From the NCBI GenBank assembly GCA_038141705.1, contig JAYQIQ010000004.1:310001-374000 (forward strand): a stretch of 64,000 bases of DNA. The letters run 5' to 3'. The DNA comes from Eutrophomonas brisbanensis (GTDB lineage Bacteria > Pseudomonadota > Gammaproteobacteria > Burkholderiales > Eutrophovitaceae). A program made the position numbers and the translations under genes. The notes under the pieces are model-generated. The model did not search any database. It worked only from the letters and a program-made list of their open reading frames with translations, and was not told the DNA's origin. Below are positions 18,192 to 25,981 of this stretch, one piece after another (the first letter of the stretch is position 1; each line of letters starts with the position of its first letter).

Positions 18192-18641
18192 TTACACGCG
18201 TTGGGCACTTCCCTCAGGTGATATCACTTCAAAATCGCAGATTTTATTTTTAAATGTATCTGCCAGCGGTACCGATTTTCGCGTGTGAGGATTTGCGTTG
18301 ACGTACGTGATTAATATTTCCGCGAGAGCTTCATCACCTCGAAAAACTCCCACTAAAAAATCAAAACTACTTTTTCCAAGACGCGCTACTCGCACTAAGA
18401 TATCTATCTCATCGTCGTACCGCGCCGATGCGTGATATACGATTGTCGACTTTTTCGTGAATAAATCCTCCGCCTCAACTTGGAACGCATCCGGGTATGG
18501 CATACCAATGGCGCGATAATATTCTGTCACTCCGATGTCGGCATACATCAAATAGTGGGGATTGAACACAATGCCTTGGGCGTCCACTTCAGCCCACCTC
18601 ACGCGGATACTCTGAACTAAGCGAAAATCACTTTTTTTCAT
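18192..18641 (-). CDS. Acyl-CoA thioesterase, 4-hydroxybenzoyl-CoA/YbgC hotdog family
   Basis: 149-residue hotdog-fold thioesterase that would hydrolyse a short or aromatic acyl-CoA. The family motif is VRWAEVDAQGIVFNPHYLMYAD, seen here as RWAEVDAQGIVFN, with the catalytic Asp in the DAQG turn. The following helix has YYRAIGMPY. The later strands ARYDDEIDILVRVARLGKSS fit the family. It lies 37 bases after the MaoC gene and 68 bases before the acyl-CoA dehydrogenase on the same strand, so a role in CoA-thioester breakdown is likely. Confidence 0.85.
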   Translation of the reverse strand: MKKSDFRLVQSIRVRWAEVDAQGIVFNPHYLMYADIGVTEYYRAIGMPYPDAFQVEAEDLFTKKSTIVYHASARYDDEIDILVRVARLGKSSFDFLVGVFRGDEALAEILITYVNANPHTRKSVPLADTFKNKICDFEVISPEGSAQRV

Positions 18642-18677
18642 CTCTAACTAAATACAGAATTGCTTGATGACATCACT

Positions 18678-19130
18678 CTAGCCATAACGCCTCGTTAACC
18701 ATTCAGCGACGAGTGCTGGTTTGCTCTCCCCTTCGATCTCGATCGTAACAGCCCAAACTAACTGGACGCCATCTGGTATGTCGACTACATCCTCAAGATA
18801 AAACCGCGCCCTAAGCCTCGAATCTACTCGAACAGGCGCAGTAAATCGCACACGATTAAGACCGTAATTGATTCCCATCTTAGAGCGACCAAGATCAATC
18901 GTTCCATTCAAAAATTTTGATAACAACGAAAGCGTCAGAAATCCATGAGCAATCGTAGAACCGAAAACACTCTCGGACTCAGCTCTATCGGCATCAACAT
19001 GTATCCACTGAAAATCTCCAGTTGATTCCGCAAACCCATCGATCATTTCTTGAGTCACCTCTACCCAATCACTAACCGCAACCTCAGAGGACTTATACTG
19101 ACGCAGGTCACCAGGTGTATTCACTCTCAT
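18678..19130 (-). CDS. MaoC-like (R)-specific enoyl-CoA hydratase
   Basis: Single hotdog-domain MaoC protein of about 150 residues that would hydrate a 2-enoyl-CoA. The hydratase motif is seen as TQEMIDGFAESTGDFQWIHVD followed by GSTIAHGFLTLSLL; the Asp of TGDFQWIH and the His are the catalytic pair in the family. ATG at 19130 is chosen because GGAGG lies ten bases before it. A TTG at 19139 is also in frame and would overlap the stop of the aldolase gene. The gene is tightly coupled to the aldolase upstream. Confidence 0.85.
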   Translation of the reverse strand: MRVNTPGDLRQYKSSEVAVSDWVEVTQEMIDGFAESTGDFQWIHVDADRAESESVFGSTIAHGFLTLSLLSKFLNGTIDLGRSKMGINYGLNRVRFTAPVRVDSRLRARFYLEDVVDIPDGVQLVWAVTIEIEGESKPALVAEWLTRRYG

Positions 19131-19135
19131 TAAAC

Positions 19136-19906
19136 TCAACCCTCCGATTTAAATGATTTAACAACCGCATCGGTAGATCGAGCTAACAAGAAGGTGTCGC
19201 CTGTGACGGCCACAAAACTTGCACCTGCAGCTAACCAATTTTTTGCATCTTGCTCATTAAACGCTAAGATCCCGGCAGCACAACCAGCCTCAACAGTCGT
19301 GGTTATCACATCTAGCATTGCTTCTTTCGCACCCTTGGCACTGGGGTTTCCAAGATGACCCACGCCAGCTGCCAAGTCCTGTGGCCCAACAAAAAGACAA
19401 TCGACCCCATCGACCGCAGCTATTTTTCCTGCATTCTCTCGCCCCAATTGAGTTTCAATTTGCAGGATGAGACAGATATTTTCATCGGCGTGATCAAAGT
19501 AATTATTCATACGCCCAAAACGGTTCGAGCGCGAATTTGCCGAAACTCCTCGATACCCACGCGGCGGATATCGAACCGACCGTACCGCCTCTTGGGCTTC
19601 AGCCAATGTCTGAACATTCGGCAATACGATCGTCTGGACCCCTTGGTCCAATAGCCGCTTGATCGTAACCGCATCATTCCAAGGAGCACGAACCGCAATA
19701 TCCACATCGTAAGCGGCCGCAGCGTGAATTAAACTCAAGACCTGCGGAACATCGTTCGGCGCATGCTCCATATCAATCAGAACCCAATCAAATCCTGCTG
19801 ATGCACAAATCTCGGTCGCCACATGGCTCCCCATACTCAACCAACAACCAATTTGTCGTTCTTTGCCTTGAATTCTCTTTTTGATCCGATTCTCTATAAA
19901 CTCCAT
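19136..19906 (-). CDS. HpcH/HpaI family aldolase
   Basis: 256-residue class II pyruvate aldolase of the 4-hydroxy-2-oxoheptanedioate/2-keto-3-deoxyglucarate aldolase family, which releases pyruvate and an aldehyde. Motifs: GCWLSMGSHVATEICASAG, FDWVLIDMEHAPND (metal site), VRAPWND with the substrate Arg, LPNVQTLAEAQEAVRSVRYPPRGYRG, and LQIET followed by DCLFVGPQDLA. All are standard for the family. It is the first gene of a minus-strand cluster running to 16910 and is divergent from a DapA-family gene 75 bases away. The presence of two different pyruvate-lyase-type folds back to back may mean one catabolic theme. Confidence 0.88.
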   Translation of the reverse strand: MEFIENRIKKRIQGKERQIGCWLSMGSHVATEICASAGFDWVLIDMEHAPNDVPQVLSLIHAAAAYDVDIAVRAPWNDAVTIKRLLDQGVQTIVLPNVQTLAEAQEAVRSVRYPPRGYRGVSANSRSNRFGRMNNYFDHADENICLILQIETQLGRENAGKIAAVDGVDCLFVGPQDLAAGVGHLGNPSAKGAKEAMLDVITTTVEAGCAAGILAFNEQDAKNWLAAGASFVAVTGDTFLLARSTDAVVKSFKSEG

Positions 19907-19980
19907 TGGCTACCCCGTTGCTTGATTCCGATACGATCGATTAACATAAACCTTCCATTGATCATACTTGAAAGTCTACG

Positions 19981-20895
19981 ATGCTATTCCAGGGTGTTAT
20001 ACCCATTCTCGTTACGCCATTTGACTCCGACGAGGCGGTTGATTTGAAATCGGTCGCGATGTTGATTAACTTCATGCGAGAGCTTCAAGTCGACGGGGCA
20101 ACCATACTCGGCGTACTCGGCGAAGCAAATAGACTGACAGACACGGAACGCGAAAAAATTATTTCCACTGCTGTGGAGCACGCAAGAGGTTTACCGATCA
20201 TCGTTGGGACAAGTGCGAGCGGAACGAAAGCGGTTATTGAATTAAATCGAATGGCCTCATCACTCGGCGCCAGTGCGGTCATGATTACACCGCATGCGGA
20301 ACCCACCCCTTCAGAAGAGAGGATTTTTCAGCACTTCGCAGACATCTCCGAAGACGCAAAACTTCCGATAATTTTGCAAGACCACCCCGCGTCAACGGGT
20401 GTACATATGTCGGTTGATTTAATTATCAAACTCATTGAGCAACTACCAAATATAGTTGGACTCAAACTCGAGGCAGTGCCAACAGCACCAAAATTAATCC
20501 AAATCAGGAAACAATGCGCGAGACACATCAACATCATGACGGGCCTCGGAGGGCTTTATGGGATCTTTGACTTGCGCGCTGGATCAGACGGTTTCAATAC
20601 GGGTTTTGCATTCCCGGAAGTGCTTCAAGCAATGGTCAGTGCCGGTAAAAATAAAGACTGGTCAACTGCGTTAAAAATTTATCAGCGATTCAGCCCAATG
20701 TTAGTACTAGAGCAACAACCCGGGGTCGCAATTCGAAAACGATTATTACTCGCGCGTGGCGTGATCTCTAATGCTGCAGTTCGGAAGCCAGGAGCAAATC
20801 TGAGCCCCCATCTTTCTGATGAGATTGACTACTTGATCGAAACGCTATTACCTGAACAGGACATCACCCAGCGAATTTGCGTGCCGAACGCCTAA
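19981..20895 (+). CDS. DapA/N-acetylneuraminate lyase family aldolase
   Basis: 304-residue TIM-barrel class I aldolase-type protein. Matching blocks are GVIPILVTPFDSDEAVD, GVLGEANRLTDTER, LPIIVGTSASGTKAVIEL and the Schiff-base lysine Lys162 in VGLKLEAVP. The catalytic Tyr of DapA (Tyr133 in E. coli) is absent: the strand reads ILQDHPAST (131-139). The usual GTTGE signature reads GVLGEA. It is therefore unlikely to be the true lysine-pathway DapA and more likely acts on a sugar acid or hydroxyacid. It is divergent from the HpcH/HpaI aldolase and is followed tail to tail, 8 bases on, by a small exported protein gene. Confidence 0.8.
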   Translation: MLFQGVIPILVTPFDSDEAVDLKSVAMLINFMRELQVDGATILGVLGEANRLTDTEREKIISTAVEHARGLPIIVGTSASGTKAVIELNRMASSLGASAVMITPHAEPTPSEERIFQHFADISEDAKLPIILQDHPASTGVHMSVDLIIKLIEQLPNIVGLKLEAVPTAPKLIQIRKQCARHINIMTGLGGLYGIFDLRAGSDGFNTGFAFPEVLQAMVSAGKNKDWSTALKIYQRFSPMLVLEQQPGVAIRKRLLLARGVISNAAVRKPGANLSPHLSDEIDYLIETLLPEQDITQRICVPNA

Positions 20896-20903
20896 ATTTC
20901 AAC

Positions 20904-21212
20904 TCAATAATTTTCCAGCTCGTAGCTACGCTCATCCATCGCCTGGACAACACAGTTCACATCGTTACAAACCGATAGCACATTCTCATACCAGTCGATC
21001 TGAGACTCCTGCAACATCTTAATGTCAACCCCTCGACTCATGGCGAGGTTGTAAGAGAAAGCGAGTTGCTCGTGCGCAACCGAAGCGCGGCTGCTCGTAC
21101 AAATTAGACGCTCAACGTTTGAATTTGGATTACTGCAATTTATAGCAGCCAATAACGGGCCACCCAAACCAAACAAAAGAAATAACGCCACAAACAAACG
21201 AATATTCTTCAT
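20904..21212 (-). CDS. Small exported protein, lysozyme-inhibitor LprI-like (DUF1311)
   Basis: About 102 residues with a clear signal peptide (KNIRLFVALFLLFGLGGPLLA) then a mature part beginning INCSNPNSNVERLICTSS. The spacing of cysteines (INC, LIC, VCNDVNC) and the pattern in which an alpha-helical pair follows ICTS..LA resemble the LprI N-terminal/DUF1311 family found in periplasmic proteins, some of which inhibit lysozyme. ATG at 21212 is chosen over 21227 because GAGGG lies just before it. Function here is unproven. It sits 43 bases after the ComB gene. Confidence 0.65.
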   Translation of the reverse strand: MKNIRLFVALFLLFGLGGPLLAAINCSNPNSNVERLICTSSRASVAHEQLAFSYNLAMSRGVDIKMLQESQIDWYENVLSVCNDVNCVVQAMDERSYELENY

Positions 21213-21255
21213 GCTTCCCTCACACATAGTGTTCTACCGTCCGTTACCACAAAGG

Positions 21256-22002
21256 TTAGAACGAGACTAAAACATCTCCTTCCATTTTTGGGACTACTGA
21301 AGTAACACTTAACCCAGCGGCAAATTGGACTTCATTTTCCATACCGCGATCTAGCATCAATTGACCCACACGCGATTTGAGCAAAAGATCTACGGAAGGT
21401 TCCGATTTAAAAACTGCATGGGCAGCAAGTGCGGCATCCGAAAAATATTCCCGAGCGCTATTCGGACGTCGTTCCAACAGCAAATCTACAAAATATCCCG
21501 CACCACAAATATCCTCTAAATTGTGATTTCCCATCGATCCAGAACAAACGATAAGGATGGTTTGCTCCGGATGTGACGCCAAGACATACTCGACTACAGA
21601 TTTTGCATTAATTAGGGCTCCAGCATAGATGGCACTCGCACCAACCGACTTCTTTAACGCCACCGTTCCGTTCGTGGTGGAATAAATCAGCATTTTTTCT
21701 TTCAGATTCTCTTTCGCTAAAGCCAACGGCGCAGGTGAGGCAAAACCTGGGAGTGTTACCGCGTAGAGCTCACCCGCTAACACATAGCTCTCGGCATTAA
21801 GCGGGTCTGCAACTGCCCGCGCTGCATTCTCACTTTCCACCGGGTGGACTGTCTTCGCTCCGTTCGCGAATGCGTTGATGATAGTAGTGGTCGCGAATAG
21901 CACATCTAGGACAATTACAACTTTGCCCTCAAGGCGCTCGTGATCGAGAGCCTCTTTCGTGTAGAGCACATGAACTTTATGACTGAAGTGCTCCGCACTC
22001 AT
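21256..22002 (-). CDS. ComB-like 2-phosphosulfolactate phosphatase family protein
   Basis: 248-residue member of the ComB family, Mg-dependent phosphatases that convert 2-phosphosulfolactate to sulfolactate in coenzyme M synthesis and that also occur in many bacteria with unknown roles. Motifs: VVIVLDVLFATTTIINAFANGA near the N-terminus (the family usually has Arg where Phe36 stands), AGELYAVTLPGFASP, IYSTTNGTVALKK and IVCSGSMGNHNLEDICGAGY. It overlaps the MaoC-type gene upstream by four bases (ATGA), which indicates translational coupling to CoA metabolism rather than to a sulfonate pathway. The substrate in this organism is open. Confidence 0.82.
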   Translation of the reverse strand: MSAEHFSHKVHVLYTKEALDHERLEGKVVIVLDVLFATTTIINAFANGAKTVHPVESENAARAVADPLNAESYVLAGELYAVTLPGFASPAPLALAKENLKEKMLIYSTTNGTVALKKSVGASAIYAGALINAKSVVEYVLASHPEQTILIVCSGSMGNHNLEDICGAGYFVDLLLERRPNSAREYFSDAALAAHAVFKSEPSVDLLLKSRVGQLMLDRGMENEVQFAAGLSVTSVVPKMEGDVLVSF

Positions 22003-22465
22003 AATGACCCCTCCGGTCTTTTTAAGAAAAAATTTATACCTACCATTGACATCACCAACTCACCATCCTGGTTTTCAACTTCCCACTTTGTCTTGACAAT
22101 CCCACGATCGGGACGACTACTCGAGGGTCGCGTTTCGATCACGGTACGATATGCGGTTAACGTATCACCAGGGTAAACAGGTCGCGGCCACCTAACCTCC
22201 TCGATACCTGGAGAGCCAAGCGAGGCGGAGTCGAGCAGATAGGAATCGCACATGAGACGCATCACCATCGAGCAGGTATGCCAGCCACTCGCAATGATGT
22301 CGCCATAAATTGATTTTTTGCCTGAGCCGCATCCACATGGAAGGGTTGGGGGTCAAAGCGTTTTGCAAAATCCAGCACCTCCCCTAACTCCACCGACACC
22401 GACCCCATACAAACACGCTCCTCGAGCCTAAAATCCTCCCAAAAATATTTAACTGGTCGCGACAT
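21999..22465 (-). CDS. MaoC-family dehydratase (frameshift)
   Basis: Hotdog-fold MaoC-type hydratase of about 156 residues after correction. The N-terminal piece shows KYFWEDFRLEERVCMGSV and the motif LDFAKRFDPQPFHVDAAQA with Asp and His of the hydratase site. The C-terminal piece shows IYGDIIASGWHTCSMVMRL and VRWPRPVYPGDTLTAYRTV. One A is missing in the run complementary to 22314-22319 (six bases, seven needed), and adding it gives AQAKKSIYGDIIASGWH. The gene overlaps comB by four bases and starts about 40 bases after the 3-hydroxyacyl-CoA dehydrogenase, so all three are probably one operon. Confidence 0.85.
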
Positions 22466-22506
22466 AAAAAATTTAAATTAATACGGATACGTCAAAGTAA
22501 AAGGCT

Positions 22507-23355
22507 CTAGTACTTGTACCAACCTCGCCCCACTTTTTTGCCGTTATAGCCGGCCTGAACCATCTGCTTCATCAGCGGGCGCGGCTTGAATCGATCTCCA
22601 TAGGCATCGTGCAAAATTTCTTCGACCTGAACAGATAGACTAATTTGCGTTGCATCCATTAACTGAAAAGGGCCAATCGCATGTCCCAACCCCAATCGGC
22701 ATGCGAGATCAATATCTTCAGGAGTAGCCACACCCTCTTCGACTAAACGCATGGCTTCTATCATGAATGCATGCAGCATTCGGTTTACAGCAAACCCGAC
22801 AACGTCTTTAACTTTGATTGGGGTCTTTCCGATATCTTTACAAAAATTCATCATCGATTCCAACACATCGACATCAGTATCCAGAGCCGGTATAACTTCA
22901 ACCAGCTTCATCCGAGAAACAGGGGAAAAGAAATGAGTCCCAAGAAATTTTTTCCTCCTAGATTCTTGAACGTGCGAAGCCAAAGCTGTAATTGAAATAC
23001 TCGAGGTATTACTAGCAAACACCGTGTGGTCAGACGTAATATGATCTAGACGGGAAAATATATCGCCCTTTACTGCCTCGTCCTCGAAAACTGCTTCTAT
23101 GACTAAATCCCGATCTGCAAAAGAATCCAAATCCTCGGCCACCTCAATTCGTGGCATCACATCCTCAACAACTCCTGCTTCATAAAACCCACGATCGACC
23201 CCTTTTTCAAGCAACCCGTTTAACCGCGATAATGCCTTTTCTGTCAAATCTCGATTCGCATCATTCAATAAAACCGACCTTCCAGACAAAGCGCTCACCA
23301 GAGCGATCTCTGCACCCATTAACCCTGCACCCACTACTCCAACTTTTCTGAACAT
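22507..23355 (-). CDS. 3-hydroxyacyl-CoA dehydrogenase
   Basis: About 282 residues, NAD-dependent oxidation of (S)-3-hydroxyacyl-CoA to 3-oxoacyl-CoA, the third step of beta-oxidation. N-terminal Rossmann motif VGVVGAGLMGAEIALVSA, catalytic His in LGTHFFSPVSRMKLVEVI, Glu nearby, and the C-terminal dimer domain with VVGFAVNRMLHAFMIEA, LGLGHAIGPFQLMD and GYNGKKVGRGWYKY. ATG at 23355 is the natural start, with AGGA ahead of it; the longer frame to 23406 overlaps the upstream gene. It is the PaaH/Hbd single-domain type, with no fused hydratase. It lies downstream of an acyl-CoA dehydrogenase pair, forming a beta-oxidation set. Confidence 0.93.
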   Translation of the reverse strand: MFRKVGVVGAGLMGAEIALVSALSGRSVLLNDANRDLTEKALSRLNGLLEKGVDRGFYEAGVVEDVMPRIEVAEDLDSFADRDLVIEAVFEDEAVKGDIFSRLDHITSDHTVFASNTSSISITALASHVQESRRKKFLGTHFFSPVSRMKLVEVIPALDTDVDVLESMMNFCKDIGKTPIKVKDVVGFAVNRMLHAFMIEAMRLVEEGVATPEDIDLACRLGLGHAIGPFQLMDATQISLSVQVEEILHDAYGDRFKPRPLMKQMVQAGYNGKKVGRGWYKY

Positions 23356-23390
23356 TTTTTGAAATCCTAGAATGTATTGCTTAAATAAAA

Positions 23391-24581
23391 CTACAACTGC
23401 TTCCAACTTTTCTTAGGGGACACAAACCCTGTTGTGGCCGCTTCTTCTTTTCGCAGATTAGAAAATCTCGAACGATGAAAGCGCTCTCCACCAAACAACG
23501 TGTCAAACATAGTCAACTTTTTAACGTAATTACTCAGCGGCAACTCATATGTCATCCCCATACCTCCGTGGAGCTGAACTGCTTGCTGGGACACAAATCG
23601 TGTAGCACGTGCAAACAGAGACTTCGCCGCCGACACGGACCGAGCTCTTTCGTAGGGGCTATCTCCCCATGCGTTTGCAGCTGCGAGCGTCAAAAGTGAA
23701 TGGGCCTCTTCAATATTAATAAACATGTCGACTGCTCGATGTTGTAGGACCTGAAATTGCGACAAAGATTGGCCAAATTGGTGTCTATCCTTGAGGTAAT
23801 CAACAGTCATTTCATAAGCCGTTTCCATGGCACCAAGTGCCTCGGCACAACTGGCCATTGCCGCACGATCATATACACATTCGATCGGCGCGAACGCCCG
23901 GTCAAGGGTTCCAATTACAGACTCAGACCCAAGCCTCAGGTTATCAAACTGAATATCCAAAACTCGACTGCCATCTAACAGCGGATACACTTGCCCGCTA
24001 ATCGATTCGTCTAAGGATTCGGCAATGAAAAGCGTGATTCCATCTTTATCGCCGCTAGATCCAGAGGTGCGAGCAGAAATAATAAAACGATCAGCACTGG
24101 CACCACCTAGTATCAACGTTTTCTTTCCACTCAGAACCCATACGCCCCCCTCTTGCCTAGCAATGGTCTCGACGTGCGAGAGGTCTTGATGACCTTGCAT
24201 CTCGGTATGCGCTAGGACTAGCGTTGACTCACCCTTGATCAACTCAGGGAGAAGTACCTTTTTGTGCCAATCTGACCCACAAAGTTCGACGAGCCCTGCC
24301 GACATGACGACATTGGGAATGTACGGCTCGATCACAAGGTATTTTCCAAGTTCTCGCATGACAACCATCACATCAATCCCAGACCCAGAGAAACCACCAT
24401 GTTCTTCAGAGAGGGTGAGGCCCAAAATTCCTAGCGATGCGAAACCGGTCCAGACTTCGCGAGACATCGGCTCTTGGTCAAGCACCATTCGCTGACGCAT
24501 CTCGGGCGCATAGTTCTTATCCAAAAATCGTTTCAGCGCATCGACCAACAAAGTCTGGTCTTCAGTTAAAGAAAAATTCAT
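23391..24581 (-). CDS. Acyl-CoA dehydrogenase, second subunit of a tandem pair
   Basis: 396-residue acyl-CoA dehydrogenase family protein of the divergent, shorter-motif type. The N-terminal helical domain has MNFSLTEDQTLLVDALKRFL and LGLTLSEEHGGFSGSGIDV; the middle has SGKKTLILGGASADRFIIS; the C-terminal domain has YLKDRHQFGQSLSQFQVLQHR and AVQLHGGMGMTYELPLS. The C-terminal loop reads FGGERFHRSRF, without the usual YEGT glutamate. Immediately upstream (29 bases) is a second, different acyl-CoA dehydrogenase. Adjacent pairs like this form alpha2beta2 enzymes in steroid and branched-chain acyl-CoA breakdown (ChsE/FadE-type), with one active site per heterodimer. That role is an inference here. 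Confidence 0.88.
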   Translation of the reverse strand: MNFSLTEDQTLLVDALKRFLDKNYAPEMRQRMVLDQEPMSREVWTGFASLGILGLTLSEEHGGFSGSGIDVMVVMRELGKYLVIEPYIPNVVMSAGLVELCGSDWHKKVLLPELIKGESTLVLAHTEMQGHQDLSHVETIARQEGGVWVLSGKKTLILGGASADRFIISARTSGSSGDKDGITLFIAESLDESISGQVYPLLDGSRVLDIQFDNLRLGSESVIGTLDRAFAPIECVYDRAAMASCAEALGAMETAYEMTVDYLKDRHQFGQSLSQFQVLQHRAVDMFINIEEAHSLLTLAAANAWGDSPYERARSVSAAKSLFARATRFVSQQAVQLHGGMGMTYELPLSNYVKKLTMFDTLFGGERFHRSRFSNLRKEEAATTGFVSPKKSWKQL

Positions 24582-24610
24582 ATTGGAAGCTTCTCTTCGT
24601 TCACAAAAAT

Positions 24611-25805
24611 TTATAACCCCAGGACTCTTCGAGCGATGATATTCCTTTGAATTTCATTGGTTCCGCCGTAAATCGAGGTCTTGCGCATATTTAGGTAACG
24701 TGCTGCCAAAGGTGCGGCGTAGGCAGGTCCAGGCGTTTTACCGATAAACGAATCCCCCCAAGCCATGGGGAGGTATGGGAGTGCGGCCAGACCCGCAACC
24801 TCCATTTGCAATTCCGTTAATCGTTGCTGAATTTCCGTACCTTTTATTTTCAAAATAGAAGCCTCTGGTCCTGGCTCACCTCCCGAATCATCGCGAGAGG
24901 CTACACGTAACACAGTCATTTCTAAAGCCAGCAAATCTATCTCTAAATCCGCTATTCGGTCCTTGAATATCGGATCCTCGAGCAACGGTTTTCCCGCATA
25001 CATCTCTTCAGACGCCAGATGCTTCAAGTAAGCGAGCTCACGCTTAGAGACGCCAACTCCAGCAATTCCGGTTCGCTCGTGAGAGAGCAAAAACTTACCA
25101 ATACTCCAACCCCTTCCCTCTTCCCCGACTAGATTCTGAACTGGAACTTTCACGTCGCTAAACCATACCTCGTTAACCTCATGCTCCCCGTCCAACGTGA
25201 CTATTGGGCGAACCTCAACGCCGTCGGTGGACATATCACAAAGCACCATGGATATACCGTTTTGCTTGCGCTCGCTCACCTCGGTCCGCACGAGGCAAAA
25301 AATCATATTTGCCCAGTGCGCATGCGTTGTCCAAGTCTTTTGTCCGTTGATCACAAAGCTGTCGCCATCGCGCACAGCCTTTGTCTTTAGCGAGGCCAAA
25401 TCAGAGCCTGACCCAGGTTCGGAATACCCCTGGCACCACCAATCTTCGCCGGACAGAATTCTGGGTAAGTAGTTTTTTTTGGTCTTCAGTCCCAAATGCA
25501 ATCAGCACGGGACCAATCATATGAAGACCAAAAGGCGATAATCGCGGAGCACCCAGCGCAGCCGATTCGACATCAAAAATATGTCTTTGTACAGCATTCC
25601 ACGCACAGCCCCCGTGCTCCTTTGGCCAATGCGGAGCAATCCAACCTTTTTCGTGCAAAGCCGCGTGCCAGCGTTGCACATCCTCTTTAAAGATCCGTTT
25701 ATGTTCGAGGACTTTTCGAGCAACGTCACCCGGCAACGACTCGGACACAAAATCTCGGACTTCAGCCGCAAAATCCAATTCTTCCTTGCTGTAAGTTACT
25801 TCCAT
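24611..25805 (-). CDS. Acyl-CoA dehydrogenase, first subunit of a tandem pair (frameshift)
   Basis: About 398 residues after correction. The N-terminal piece (from ATG 25805) has the helical domain ending in LIAFGTEDQKK. The C-terminal piece has WWCQGYSEPGSGSDLASLKT, GQKTWTTHAHWANMIFCLVRTE, LLSHERTGIAGVG and KTSIYGGTNEIQRNIIARR. A run of eight bases at 25473-25480 breaks the frame; one fewer or two more restores QK(KN)YLPRILSGED. The YGGTNEIQ loop lacks the Glu of YEGT, as in dehydrogenases that put the base elsewhere. With the next gene it probably forms a heteromeric enzyme. It is the first gene of a minus-strand operon down to comB/lprI. Confidence 0.87.
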
Positions 25806-25981
25806 TTTTATGATTTATTACATTTAGTATGATTCAGCAAAGAAAGTGAGAATACGGCAACTCGCACTACTAAAGCAACCGAACCAATTAAGAACGCCAG
25901 AGGTAAAACCGTATAAAGAGTATTATTCTGCAGTTAAGCAGACTTTCTTCAACCTAGTTGACTAGTTAGAGAGGTTTCAAC
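25806..25981. other. 176-base divergent promoter region
   Basis: Separates the minus-strand acyl-CoA operon from the plus-strand aminotransferase operon. I see a small hairpin TCTGC/GCAGA around 25928-25944 and GAGAGG seven bases before the aminotransferase start at 25982. No gene is evident. Confidence 0.5.
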
